From Cryptomeria japonica (taxonomy: Eukaryota; Streptophyta; Pinopsida; Cupressales; Cupressaceae): a stretch of DNA of 64,000 nucleotides. The stretch spans positions 475,177,657 through 475,241,656 of the forward strand of contig NC_081412.1 in assembly GCF_030272615.1 (NCBI RefSeq), in the 5' to 3' direction. Made by a program: the position numbers and the translations under genes. Positions 1 to 10,979 of the stretch are shown here, in pieces. The stretch's first letter is position 1. Each line of letters opens with the position of its first letter. Below the pieces are notes generated by a model. It made no database searches. It had not been told where the DNA came from and saw only the letters and a program-made list of their open reading frames with translations.

Positions 1-49
1 GTTTCCTCCCTTAGATAATGCATCTTCAATGCCTTTTATACCCATATCT

Positions 50-1000
50 TGTTGGCATTTGATTGAAAATTGCTTTGTTGTATTATTGTATTGTCATTGA
101 TGTCAATTGTAACCGGTAATGATGTTGTTTTTCTTATAAGTTGGATGAGTTATTTCATTTTAATGTTGGAAATTTTAGTTAAGTGTTAGTGTCATTGATT
201 GCCAAAACAGAAGGAGTATTTGTAGTATGTGTGAAGGCAGATGGGAGCATGAAAAGGATCTGATCAAGCAGAGTAGTGCTATTTACTAGATCAACAAACC
301 CCTATTATTCTTTAACAATTACAATAGTTAAATCCCTTAACCGAGTAAGATTTAAAAGGCTTAGTGCTTTCTAAATCCTCTAACCAGGTGATCCATTAGC
401 TTGGATTTAAAATCCTCTATCGAGGTTGCTCCTAATAGGTTATTGCTTCTAATATGGCATTATAGTCAATCCCTTAACCGAGTGGTGCTTAACAAGATCT
501 GTTCCTAATAGGACATTTTGTAAATCTTTAACATGATTGGCTCCTAACAGGATGATCTTTAGAAGAGTTCAAAATACTTGTGGGTATTCATCCCCACCAT
601 GGTTTTTCCCATTTGGGTTTCCACATCAAAAATCATTTGTGTCAAGTGGTGAATAGTTTTTGTGGTTATGTTTTGATATGGTTAATTTTCTTAACTGTTA
701 AATCCACTTAGATATGTTAACATGACCAATAGTAATCTGAAATGTGCTTTTACTATTGTTAGTAAAGTATTTTGATGTTTTGGTTAAATGGTTTGGGAGT
801 TTCAGAGATGTTACACTGTATTTTGATATGCCAGTCAACCAGTTAATTGTCAATGCTATTGCAGTTTGTAGTTCAGTGTTTGAACCATTTAGTCTGGAGA
901 TTGTTTTTGAGTTTGGTGAAAGTTAAGTCAATTTTCCATCTACTGATTCACCCCCACTCTCAGTAGTTGTCTAGATCCTTATTGATTCATCATGTCATCA
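50..1000 (+). repeat. 5' LTR of copia element A
   Basis: Starts TGTTGG and ends TCATCA just before the primer-binding site, giving about 951 bp. It holds a run of short CTCCTAATAGG and CTTAACCGAG motifs (about 340-555), a conserved block around 592-634 (CCCACCATGGTTTTTCCC and a CCACATCAAAAATC segment), and near its end the GATTCACCCCCACTCTCAGT stretch (945-965) found at the same place in the other copia LTRs here. The right-hand copy starts at 5562. Confidence 0.88.
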
Positions 1001-1001
1001 A

Positions 1002-1014
1002 TTGGTATCAGAGC
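1002..1014 (+). promoter_or_regulatory. Primer-binding site of element A
   Basis: TTGGTATCAGAGC follows the 5' LTR directly. It is complementary to the 3' end of plant initiator tRNA-Met, the usual primer for Ty1/copia minus-strand synthesis. Confidence 0.92.
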
Positions 1015-1073
1015 ATTTCAGGCCCTCTAGTGTCTAATATTAACAGCTTGAGGTAAAGATCTAGAAGAACTTG

Positions 1074-1990
1074 ATGAAGAAAGAAGGTCTAAAGTTAAAT
1101 AGGGAAAACTATAGAATATGGAGTGATTGGATGAAAATCTATATCAAGAGTGTAGGAAGCCAATACTAGGAACATGTTGTTACAAAATATACCGCACCTA
1201 GTGGGATTTTGTCTGATGATCAAAAGAAAGAACAACAAGAGAATAATCAAGCATTGGAGGCCATTATAAGTTCTTTGTCTTATTTAGAGTATGTTGATTT
1301 CCATGGTCTGGAGACTTCTTATGATGTGTGGAAGAAACTTGAGGATGTCTATAGTGGTGATGAGCATGTGAAGATTGCCAAAGAAGAGAATCTAAGAGGT
1401 AAATTTGATGACATGCAGATGGCTGAAGGTGAGAATATTCAACAGTATGGTAAGAGGGTCAAGGAGATAGTCAGTGAGATCAAGAGTGCTGGTGCTAAAG
1501 TGGAAGATGCCATAGTGGTTAGTAAGATGTTGAGAACCCTTCTACCAGTCTATGCTATCTGAGTTGCTACCATTCAGTAGCTAAAGTCTATTGATAAAAC
1601 AAAGGTAACTCTTGACTCCATCATTGGTAAACTTATTGCATTTGAGTTAAATGGTTATCATGGTAGTGCTGAGAAATCCGAATATGCATTTAGAGCTTCA
1701 GTTTCTAACCCACGTGTGAGGAAAAGCATAGAAGCCAGTCACAGTTATGAGTCTAGATCCAACAAAGAAGTTGATGATGAAGACAGTCTAATTGAGCTTG
1801 AAGCATTATTGACCAAATGGTTATCCGGAGGTACCAGTAAGTACAGAGGTAAATTAACTTTGAACTTTTTTGCATGTAACCGGATTGGACATATTGTTGC
1901 TAATTGTCCTAATGGAGACAATGAGCATAAATATGAGAAGTATAAGAAGTACAAAGGAAAAGGAAAAAGAGATTGCCTCATTGGAATTGA
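1074..1990 (+). pseudogene. gag: Copia gag (element A)
   Basis: Capsid/nucleocapsid part of the copia polyprotein. I start it at the ATG at 1074 (MKKEGLKLNRENYRIW), in the same frame as the long segments at 1209-1562 and 1716-2180. The NYRIWSDWMK start and the YDVWKKLEDVY and GKFDDMQMAEGENIQQY stretches are typical of the UBN2/DUF4219 gag of plant copia elements. A CCHC knuckle is visible near 1866-1905 (CNRIGHIVANC), but the first cysteine has become phenylalanine, so it can no longer bind zinc normally. In-frame stops occur near 1170 and at 1561 and 1579. The same frame runs on into protease. Confidence 0.85.
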
Positions 1991-2084
1991 TGGTGGAATC
2001 ACTGATCAGGAATCTGAGGGAGATGCATATGAAGACATTATCTTTGTTGGAATTAAAGAGGAGACATCTGATCAAAAGGCATTA

Positions 2085-2400
2085 GTTTCTCGCATGGATA
2101 GTTCTAACAATTGGATCATAGATAGTGGTTGTTCACACCACATGACCGATGACCGGAGTAAATTTCTTACTTTGAAATAATTTGATGGAGGAGTTGTGAG
2201 ATTTGGAAATTACTCACCCTACATGGTAAAAGGAAAGGGAACCATTTCTCTTAATGGAAAGAGCAGTGCAGATGATGTCTTCTGGGTTGAAGGATTAAAG
2301 CACAATATGTTGAGTGTATCTCAACTCAATGATAGAGGATTTCCATTGGAATTTAAGAATGGAATGTACAAAATCTATGGAAGAAAAGGTGAACTAATTG
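2085..2400 (+). pseudogene. Copia aspartic protease (element A)
   Basis: The retropepsin-like protease that would cut the gag-pol polyprotein. The active-site region reads WIIDSGCSHHMTDD at about 2112-2153, the standard copia form with the catalytic DSG kept. It is followed by the GVVRFGN and KGKGTISLNGK stretches and the LKHNMLSVSQL segment expected downstream. A TAA at 2178 splits it, but the frame is the same on both sides. In this element the protease is better kept than the other enzymes. Confidence 0.82.
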
Positions 2401-2459
2401 CAACCGACAAGCAGACAAAAGGTAACCTGTTTCACCTAAATCCTAAAGTCAATAATTGT

Positions 2460-3475
2460 TTAATTGCTAAAGTAGATGATAGTTGTCTTTGGCATCAAAG
2501 ATTTTGTCATATAAATTTTGATAACATTGTTAATGTCAGTAAGTCCAAGTCAATAAGAGGTTTGCCTCAGTTGGACAAACTAGCAAATACTCTATGTAAG
2601 GAATGTCAGTTATGAAAGATGATGTCCTCAACTTTTAAGAGCAAATCTTTCTCAGCTAAACATTTGTTAGATTTGGTTCATACAAACCTTTGTGGACCAA
2701 TAAGGACTAAAATTATTCAAGGTGATAGATATTTTATGATCTTCACTAATTATTTCTCAAGAATGATGTGGGGCACATTCTTGAAGGACAAAACAAAAGC
2801 CTTTAGTAAGTTTAGGGCATTCAGGGCCTTAGCTGAAAAAGGAAATTGTTAAAAAGATAAAGTTTTTGAGAACTGATCAAGGAGGTGAATTTACTTTAGA
2901 GGAATTCAATAGATATTGTGAAGACAATAGAATTAAGAGGAAAATTTTTTGTACCTAGGACACAACAACATAATGGTATTGCAGATAGGAACAACTGGTC
3001 AATTGTTTAAGCTGCTAGAACAATGCTAATACAAGGAGGTGTATCGAAAACTTTACGGAGAGAATTTGTCAGCACTACTGTCTACACTATGAACCAGATA
3101 TTGGTAAAGAGAGGTAAGGATAAAAATCCTCATGAATACTTGTATGGTAGATCACCTAATGTCATTTATTTTAAGATTTTTGGTAGTAAATATTTTATCA
3201 AGAGAGGTGACTATGTTGGTAAGTTTGATGCTAAGAGTGATGAATGCATATTTTTTGGTTACTCCACCAAGAGTAAAGCCTACAAATGTTACAACAACCG
3301 AACAAAGAGAATTATTCAAAGTGTTGATGTCCAAGTGGATGAGTGTCATGAAGTTTCAAGAGAAACCAGTGAGGAGAAGAAGGAACATGAACCTTACATT
3401 GTAATTTTGGAACTAGAACCGGTGAAGCCAGAAGTTGGTGAAGTGAATGTTGTAGTACCAGTTCAACCAGAATAG
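2460..3475 (+). pseudogene. Copia integrase (element A)
   Basis: Integrase would insert the cDNA into the host chromosome. The N-terminal HHCC zinc region is visible (LWHQRFCHINFDN, then CKEC near 2598-2609), followed by the core start DLVHTNLCGPI near 2651-2683. At that point family members read HTDLCGP, so the first catalytic Asp is Asn here. The second Asp lies in LRTDQGGEF at about 2870. The reading frame shifts near 2850, and stops are frequent. The C-terminal GKFDAKSDECIFFGYS stretch (about 3207-3264) and RIIQSVDVQVDE are typical of the copia integrase end. Not functional. Confidence 0.8.
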
Positions 3476-4351
3476 GTAGATTTTGTAGAAGAAGATGACG
3501 ATAGTGAGGAAGAAGAACCTGAAGATAATGATCATGTCATTCTAAGATATGTGAGACTCAATCATAATCCTAACCATATTATTGGATATAAAGATGTTGG
3601 AGTGTTAACCAGAAGAAGAATTAGAGAGAATTCTTGCATGATCTCCACTATTGAGCCTAGAACAATGAAGGAAACTTTAGGAGATGATCACTAGATCAAG
3701 GCTATGGAAGAGGAGCTTGACCAGATTGAGAAGAACAATACATGGACCCTAGTGCCTAGACCGGTGAATAAAAATGTGATAGGTACTAAATGGGTATTCA
3801 GAAATAAACTAAATGAAGATGGAGTAGTAGTCAGAAACAAAGCAACATTGGTATGCAAAGGTTATGCACGGGAAGAAGGAGAAGATTATGGAAAAACATT
3901 TGCACTAGTTGCTAGATTGGAAGGTGTTAGGACTCTACTTGCATTTGCATCATATAAGGGATTCAAAGTATATCAGATGGATGTGAAGTCGACATTTCTA
4001 AATGGAATACTGGAAGAGGAAGTATATATTGAACAACTAGATGGTTATGCTTTGACTGATGCAAAGGATATGGTCTGTAAAATACACAAGACGCTATATG
4101 GTTTTAAGCAAGCACCAAGATCATGGTATGAAAGACTACATTCACACCCGATGAAGATAGGTTTTCAGAGAACTAGTAAAGACAACAATATATATCTCAA
4201 GACTGAAGGAGATAAGATACTGGCTACTGAAGTGTTAGTAGATGATACAATTTTTGGAGGCAATGATGACATGAATGATGACTTTGCAAATGAGATGAAA
4301 AGTGAATTTAAAATTTCTTTGGTAGGAGAGATAAAATTATCCACAGGTTAG
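3476..4351 (+). pseudogene. Copia reverse transcriptase (element A)
   Basis: Reverse transcriptase (RVT_2 family). The acidic linker after integrase leads into EELDQIEKNNTWTLVPRP and GTKWVFRNKLNEDG, then QMDVKSTFLNG (about 3976-4008) with a catalytic Asp, and LYGFKQAPRSWYERL (about 4096-4140). The catalytic pair lies in VLVDDTIFGG at about 4231-4260, where most copies read YVDD, and both Asp residues are kept. A TAG near 3694 precedes the long open segment 3704-4351, which ends at a TAG at 4349. This 215-residue piece is the longest open stretch in element A. Confidence 0.87.
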
Positions 4352-5187
4352 TAAATTCAAAAGATGAAGAGTGGTATTTTTATCACACAGTCTAAAAATG
4401 TGAAAGAGGTATTGAAGACATTTGGAATGGGAGACTGTAAACTAATTGGGACAACAATGGTTATAGGTTGTAAACTGTCTAAGGAGGATAATGTTGCATC
4501 TATTATGAACAGGAGTACATGTCAATGATAGGGAAATTACATTATGTTGTTCACATCAGACCAGATATTACTCATGCAGTTGGATTAGTTGCCAAATTTT
4601 AGAAGAACCCAAAGGAAACACACATGATTGCAACTAAAAGGATATTCAAATATTTGAAAGGTACTATTGATTATGGATTATGGTATCCATATTCATGTAA
4701 CTTTGATTTGAAGGTTTATACATATGCAGACTAGGCAAGAAATGTTGATGATAGGAATTGCACAACCGATGGTGCATTCTTTCTTGGAGGAAGACTTGTA
4801 TCTTGGAGCAGCATGAAGTAGAGTTGTATATCAGAGTCCACTACTGAAGTTAAATATGTTACCACGTATATGAATTGTACCCAAGCAATCTAGATGAAAC
4901 ACATTCTGGAAGGATTCAATTTAAAGATCACAGAACTGGTAAATATTTTACGTGATAAGACCACTACAATAAATATCTCAAAGAACCCGGTGTTGCATGC
5001 TACAACCAAGCATATTGAGCTGAAATATCATTTCTTGAGGGAGAAAGTGCAGAGTAAAGATGTGTTATTGGAGCATGTATCTAGTAAGGAGTAACTAGCA
5101 GATATCTTTACTAAACCTCTGCCTAAGACTACTTTTGAGTATCTTAGAAGTCATATAGGGGTTATGCCCCTACATGAGGTTAATTGA
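4352..5187 (+). pseudogene. Copia RT C-terminus and RNase H (element A)
   Basis: Tail of RT and the copia RNase H, which would degrade RNA in the RNA/DNA hybrid. Recognisable pieces are the fingers-like SMIGKLHYVVHIRPDI (about 4522-4569), YADxARNVDDR (about 4720-4755), the GGRLVSWSS segment, TTxHIELKYHFLREKV (about 5005-5050) and the usual end LADIFTKPLPK followed by VMPLHEVN and a TGA at 5185-5187. Stops occur in several places, and at least one frame change separates this region from RT. The 374 bp that follow, up to the 3' LTR, hold no gene, only the polypurine tract at the end. Confidence 0.82.
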
Positions 5188-5548
5188 GAAGATGTGGAAG
5201 AAATCATTCCTAGAGCTAATTGAAAAATCTTGAAGTAGGATTGGTGTAGAGTGGAGCTACTCCACAAGGAGAGCAGCTTGATGTAAAACAGTAAAGTTTG
5301 ACACTGAATGTCTTACTTTCACTTTGGCATAGTTGTTAAAGAGGGAGAATAACTATATGATTATGGGGGAGAAGAATTGTATGATTGATAGAGAAAAGTA
5401 CTATAGCTAGTTACCAGCTGAAGACATGAAAGACTCAGTTGAAGGAGAGTACATGGTAAAATGTAAACCAGGATTCCTATACTTGTGTATGTGCATTACT
5501 CTCAATCATCACAATCAAGGGTATTGATATTTGTTTTTCCATCAATGC

Positions 5549-5561
5549 CAAAGGGGGATAT
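5549..5561 (+). promoter_or_regulatory. Polypurine tract of element A
   Basis: CAAAGGGGGATAT stands immediately before the TGTTGG of the 3' LTR. A purine run at this place primes plus-strand DNA synthesis. Confidence 0.85.
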
Positions 5562-5835
5562 TGTTGGCATTTGATTGAAGATTTCATAAATTTACTATTG
5601 TGTTGTCATTGATGTCAATTTTCATCGGTAATAATGTTGTTATGATGTTGGTTTGCTTATAAGGTTGATGAGTTATTTTGTTGTAGTGTTGGCAATTTTA
5701 GTTAGTGTCAATATGATTGATTGTCGAACCAGAAGGAGTATCTCTAGTATGTGTGAAGAAATATAGGAGCATAAAAAAGAATCTTATCAAGTAGAGTAGT
5801 GCTATTTACCAAATCAACAAACCCCCATAATTCAG
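5562..5835 (+). repeat. Truncated 3' LTR of element A
   Basis: Repeats the first about 272 bp of the 5' LTR with scattered substitutions and a few small gaps. Identity stops near 5835, just after the CAACAAACCCC stretch. The left copy continues at this point into the CTTAACCGAG motif region. The break joins directly to the leader of a minus-strand element. Confidence 0.85.
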
Positions 5836-5976
5836 ATTTGATAATTCTCAGAATTTGGCTTTGGACTGATCAAGATCATCAAGTGCAACAAGAACCTAAT
5901 CTATGAGACTACCAGAATCCATTGATTCACTTTCTCAAATCTACCTCAAGTTGTTAGACTTCTTTCAAGGAACTTA

Positions 5977-5989
5977 GCTCTAATACCAA
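5977..5989 (-). promoter_or_regulatory. Primer-binding site of remnant B
   Basis: On the minus strand TTGGTATTAGAGC, one base different from the standard copia initiator tRNA-Met site, directly beside the inner LTR end. Confidence 0.85.
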
Positions 5990-5993
5990 TTAT

Positions 5994-7114
5994 TGGAATC
6001 AATGAACACTAAGAGGGGGGGTGAATCAGTATTCTGCAATTTTAAATATCCATTATCTAATTCTTAATCCACCTAAAGCAACAGGATAAAAGATAGATGC
6101 AAAAAATGAAGCAAATAATCATCAACATAATAACACCAGGATTTTTATGTGGAAACCTTGTTAGGGGAAAAACCACAGTGGGATTAAAATCCACAATATT
6201 AATATACTCTGCTAAAACTATAGAAATATTACAAGAGGGGAATCCACATGCATTCTGACACACTGTCTAGAGCACACTGCTCAATTACAAATAAGGGCTT
6301 CAACCTGGAAGGATCACTTCCTTACAAATATTTGTAAGAGATTGCAATGAGGTTTGAACTATGAATTAGCATCAACAAATGTCTAGATATAGTTCCGATT
6401 AAGCACAAAATATTGTATCTTACTCAACTCTGCAATGCTGCTATATCTGATATACCTCTTCAATCTGAAGCATAATTCTAACACTTGGGTACGTCAAACT
6501 ACACACAATTTCTCATAAAAACTTCTTACACAACCAATGATATCAAAAATAGCCATTACAATCTATCTTATACATTCGCAAAACAAATTAAGAACCATTA
6601 CATGTCAGCTTCATGAACATGCCACAAAATATGAAACATGTTAAAAAGTCAGCTCAAATCCACCGCCAATGCATATGTGGACCAAAAAAAATATCCACAC
6701 ACTTCCCACAAGATAGCAGATCAACCTTGAACACATAAACACTCATCAAAATTAATTCGTAAATCTACAAAATGAATTACCACATGTTACTACTGATATG
6801 CATTGTTCTTCTCAATAACCAATCTACCAGATCTTCTAAATTACATCAAACTCAACACCAGAGGCCACAAACCAGAAATAAGACATATTCCATATCTACA
6901 AGCCTTCTCCAAAATTTACAAATAAAAATACCTCACCAAAGTAATCTGCCAACCAAAATATTGAACACTCTGTCGGACACACTATTCTTACCGAACCTCA
7001 CCAGAATCAATCAATCTTTCAGAATGATCACATCGGGAACCGCGGATACCTAACCTAATGTGAGATTCCATCAATGACAACATCTCATAATACTTGCAGT
7101 GTCTCTTGCCAACA
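5994..7114 (-). repeat. LTR of remnant B
   Basis: About 1.12 kb, running TG...CA. The conserved block at 6131-6183 (GTGGAAAC and GGGGAAAAACCACAGTGGG on the plus strand) matches the U3/R-type blocks of the other copia LTRs. A segment near 6670-6700 (ATGTGGACCAAAAAA) resembles a segment of element D's LTR, suggesting related families. Confidence 0.72.
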
Positions 7115-7260
7115 TACAGATGATACATAAAATTAGATGAATGGCCAATTTTTTGGAAGTTTTTTAATACATATATTAAGCATTTAAATCTTTTTATAGC
7201 TAGCATAAAAAACGATCTACAATAGCATGTCAAGACTTTTTCTTTTCTAGGCCTTGTAGG
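7115..7260. other. Short spacer, no gene seen
   Basis: AT-rich DNA between remnant B and the solo LTR at 7261. Its last five bases, GTAGG, are the left target duplication of that LTR. Confidence 0.6.
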
Positions 7261-7717
7261 TGTTGGTATAAATTATGCCTCATAATTACACTTTACTTAA
7301 GTTGATTTAGGATAATACATTCATTACAGTGTGCATATGAGACACTTAGGGAAGTGTGTACATAAAGAAGTTGCTTGTAGGAGAAATTCCACTTTTTATG
7401 GTTTTATCTTGGTGTTACATTCTACCTTTAGTGGTTGATCCACATATTGTGGAATATTTTATTATTTCTCCTACCTACCCTCACCTACACTTCTATCTCA
7501 TTGAGCCACATGTCATGATTGTGTTCTCTCATGTCTTGCCTTTATAAGCAAGCTCATTCAAATTGTATGTAATTCAATCCAATTCAATTCAACAACTCAG
7601 TTAGTTGGGTATTTTACATCCTGATAGGAATACAATTTATTCTTGTCACATTATTTCTTTCTTATGTGATATTCATTTGGTCTCTAGATATTGGGTTGCT
7701 ATAGGCAGATTTTTACA
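7261..7717 (+). mobile_element. Solo LTR C with perfect target duplication
   Basis: A 457-bp unit that begins TGTTGGTATAAATTATG and ends TTTTTACA, flanked on both sides by GTAGG (7256-7260 and 7718-7722). TG...CA ends plus a 5-bp duplication show integrase-mediated insertion followed by LTR-LTR recombination. The strand is taken from a TATA-like TTTATAAGC near 7540 and is not certain. It is unlike the copia LTRs here, lacking their GATTCACCCCC and GGTTTTTCCC blocks, and probably belongs to a different, possibly Ty3-type, family. Confidence 0.85.
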
Positions 7718-7722
7718 GTAGG

Positions 7723-8590
7723 CATTGACATGGACAATCTTCCTCAACATAAGTTTTCAATTGATGCACTATTTTTTTCTAGAAAAGAAATAAGTAAGGG
7801 TAGAAAAGATAGGAGACTTAAAAATATCTTTCCTTGAAACTTCAACATTACTATACTATATATCATTGTCTTTAGGATGGATTGCCCAACCATGAGAATA
7901 TACTAAATTCTAGTTGCTTAATTGATGGCCCCTACATTTTAACTTGAAGTTTTCTCACCCAAACTTTGCATTAAGACCAATCATCATATTCATTGGATAT
8001 ATTATATTTGTAAATTCATTTAGTGGAGAATGAATAAAGGATCCTTTTGTTTGAAATTATCTTAATATGAGATTAGGGATTGATTAATATGTTTTTCCAA
8101 ACACTTGTATAACAATATGCAAAATTTCATACCTTATGGGGTAAAAGATGCTCTTCTCTTTTTTCAAGAGATGCTTGATCTTTATTAAAGTCTCACCAAA
8201 GAATATGCTTCAACAATTATCTAAAATTGAATGATTATCCCATTCATTTGCCTCATTCTTTTTTGAAATAAAATAGGAAGCAAATAAATGAGAAACTTAT
8301 AAATATTATGATATTACTAAGAGACCAAACAATTCATTGAAATGACATTTACACTCCTCTTTTTCATATTTTTTTGTTATATTATAAACTAGTTTTAATT
8401 TTTTGCTAATGTTAGTATCATTATCATCATACTACTATAACATTTAAGATTTGAAACCTGCAATACTTTGACTGTCTAGATAATAGACTCACATCTCCAC
8501 CATTATCCATGTTAGACCCATAATGAAGAGATAAACTCCCTTTTTTTTGGCATTAGTAAATGCATCACACAAAATTAGCCATCTGCACTT
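7723..8590. other. AT-rich intergenic DNA, no gene seen
   Basis: About 870 bp with no open frame that resembles a protein, no repeat copies elsewhere in the window and no RNA gene that I can recognise. Together with 16480-17925 it is the older sequence into which element D inserted. Confidence 0.6.
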
Positions 8591-8595
8591 GCAAT

Positions 8596-9864
8596 TGTTG
8601 GCAACAATGCAACAAACTAAGGGGGGGCAGGCTGAATCAGTCTGCCTAGAAAACCGCTACAACTTAAACCATAAATTAGATCTAATAATGAATAGTGAAA
8701 TCATAAAATGATATCACATCAACAACACACGTGATACCAAGATTTTTGACGTGGAAAACCTAGTTAAGGGAAAAAGACAGTCATAACCTACCCACAATGA
8801 GATAATAACCTGTTAGGAGTAAGTGAAATATTACAATGAGGAATGCACATGCATTCAGGCACACTGCCTAGAGCACACTACTCAAATTACAAAGACCCGA
8901 AAGGCTACAACCCTCAGGGAAGTCTCACTGACTTACAAAAACATTTGGATTACATCGAGAGAATCATGAACTGATGAAATAACATCTAAGCATACCTGAG
9001 TATAGTTTCGGTTAAGAATATTAACTGATCTTCTCTATGACACACTTCTTCACACTTCCTAAGGATCAAATAACTTGTTCTCACACTTATTTAATCATGC
9101 TTATTATCATTTACTTGTAGATACCTCTGATAATGATTACAACACATATTTATACAAGTTATCAACCATGAAATATAGGTCAACTCAGCACATGCTACAT
9201 ATTACAAAAATATAATCACACACACTATAATAATGCATGTTGACCCAAACAATGTCGGCTAAGACATAGTCTGCACTTAAACAACAACCACAAATATGAA
9301 ACACCTCCAAGGATTATGCCATGATTATCCACAACATGATACACCACCACAAATTTTGTATAAAACAAATAACATCACTGAATTAAGAAAATATTCAATA
9401 ACACACACAACAATCAATGCAGACCACCAATACACATGGCACATGATATAGAAACATCCATACACAACTTGAATTTTTCAATCTGAAAGATTAACTTATG
9501 GATCTCCAAATCATGAGCCACTCGAACTAAGGACATACACCAATGCCCAAAATACATCCCACACATCCACAACCAAAGGTATTAGATTCTAGAGCACAAC
9601 ATACGGATTCACAAAAACTACTAATAGTGAACAACTGAATAACTAGCCACAATACTAGATCTCATAACTCGATCAAATAAACACGTGGACCTATGAAACT
9701 ATAGTTGAATCAACTAGTGATAAGTATCCCAAAACCCATTAATTGCATCAACTCATCTACAACAAATAGGCTAAAGCAACTCAACCAATTTGACTATAGT
9801 ACAAAACACATATAAACTTCACTTATGTTGACATCAATGAAAACATATAAGCCAATATCCAACA
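8596..9864 (-). repeat. 3' LTR of copia element D
   Basis: 1,269 bp. Inner boundary CCAACA|ATCTCCCCC on the plus strand, outer boundary TGTTGGCAACAATG. It contains the block GATTTTTGACGTGGAAAACC with GGGAAAAAG (about 8739-8785) shared with other copia LTRs. Compared with the 5' LTR it keeps about 330 bp (8870-9200) that the other copy lost. Confidence 0.87.
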
Positions 9865-9877
9865 ATCTCCCCCTTTG
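9865..9877 (-). promoter_or_regulatory. Polypurine tract of element D
   Basis: On the minus strand CCAAAGGGGGAGAT stands directly before the TGTTGGATATTGGC start of the 3' LTR. The plus-strand motif CTCCCCCTTTGGCATTGATG also marks the same place in elements F and I. Confidence 0.85.
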
Positions 9878-10239
9878 GCATTGATGGCAACATATGAAAT
9901 ATGAAAAACAATCAATTCAAATGATTAGCTCCCCATTTGATAAACAACTAAAGTCATAAATCTCTGATACACTAATTATCTACCCTAAAATTGCTTAAGA
10001 GTTTTTCACATGCTTCTCTCCCTCTTTGACATCAATGACAAAGACTCAAGAATCATAATTGTTCCTCTTAGAATTAGCACACAAATCTGAACAACATTGA
10101 CTACCCCTGTTGAATAGAAACCACCACTCATCAATTTGGACCGTAAGATATCTTTGTGAAGCTCATCAGACTGATGGAAATCCATGCATCTTAGCTCTCA
10201 TTAGGAGGTGTAGTCACCCCTAATTTCTCCTAGAGATAC

Positions 10240-10979
10240 TCAAAAGTATCCTCAGGCAAAGGCTTTGTGAAAATATCTGCAATTTATTCCTTTGTAGATA
10301 CATAGTCCAATTTGACTTCTTCCTCATTCACCTTCTCCCTAAAGAAATGATACTTGATAGATATATGCTTTGCCTTAGAATGCATGACCATATTCCTAGA
10401 GATATTGATAGCACTTGAATTTTCACAATATATAGTAATAGGCTCATCATAAATAACTCCTGTATCCTTTAACATCTACTTCATCCAAAGTACCCAAGTA
10501 CATTTGCTAGAAACAATAATGTCTTCAACCTCTGTAGTAGATAAAGATATAGCATTATTCTTCTTACTTGTCCAAGAGACCAACTTCTTACCTAGAAATA
10601 ATGCACCAGTAGTAGCACTCTTTCGATCATCAATATCACCTACCTAATCAGCATCTGTAAAATAACTCAAAGTAAAGTCATCATGTGTAGGGTACCATAA
10701 ACCAAAATCATCTGTCCCTTTCAAATATCTTAATATTTTTTTCACAGCTGTTACATGAGATTCCTTAGGATTGTCTTGAAATCTAGCAACAAGATATACA
10801 ACATTCATAATATCAGGTCTAGAGTATGTCAAATACAACAAACCACCAATCATAGATATACATTTGATAAGATTAGCTTTGAGAGATTCATCTTCTTTTG
10901 TCAGCTTACACCCAGTCACCATAGGTGTACCAATAGGCTTTGAGTCATCAAAACCAAATTTCTTCAGCAATTCATTCAC
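10240..10979 (-). pseudogene. Copia RNase H (element D)
   Basis: RT connection and RNase H domain. Pieces in order on the minus strand: NELLKKFGFDDSKPIGTPM (from 10979 down), SMIGGLLYLTYSRPDIMN, LRYLKGTDDFGLWYP and SYFTDADxxGD, then SWTSKKNNAI, IYCENSSAINISRN (about 10440-10400) and AKHISIKYHFFREKVNEEEV with DYVSTKE. This is the standard copia RNase H path with its acidic residues mostly in place. Stops near 10643 and 10476 and at the ADIFTKPLP end break it. About 375 bp of gene-free DNA separate it from the polypurine tract. Confidence 0.85.

Larger units (their letters stand above)
50..5835 (+). mobile_element. Copia element A, decayed, 3' LTR truncated
   Basis: A Ty1/copia LTR retrotransposon on the plus strand. 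The start TGTTGGCATTTGATTGAA is repeated at 5562, just after a polypurine tract, which fixes both LTRs. Between them, in order, lie a tRNA-iMet-type primer-binding site, gag, protease, integrase, reverse transcriptase and RNase H, which is the copia order. The right LTR matches the left for only about 272 bp and then breaks off at about 5835 into unrelated DNA, so no target duplication can be read. The polyprotein has many stops and at least two frame changes, so the copy is dead. Confidence 0.93.
5836..7114 (-). mobile_element. Copia remnant B: 5' LTR and leader
   Basis: On the minus strand this reads as an LTR (about 7114 down to 5994), a primer-binding site (5989-5977) and about 140 bp of leader or gag start, then it ends abruptly at element A. 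The LTR outer end is TGTTGGCAAGAGACACTGCA (7114 downwards). Its inner end has the GATTCACCCCCCCTCTTAGT stretch seen in the other copia LTRs. No gag, pol or second LTR is left, so this is a deletion remnant. The open stretches inside are not genes. Confidence 0.78.

Noticed and set aside
340-555. CRISPR-like or satellite array of CTCCTAATAGG units
   Set aside because: Units are short, degenerate and unevenly spaced inside LTRs of plant retrotransposons; there are no spacers of equal length and no cas genes.
1002-1014. Initiator tRNA-Met-like sequences as a tRNA gene
   Set aside because: Only the 3' end complement is present, at LTR borders, without the rest of a tRNA. They are primer-binding sites.
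6988-7233. Minus-strand ORF of 81 codons
   Set aside because: It runs across the outer end of the LTR of remnant B into flanking DNA, so it is not one gene.
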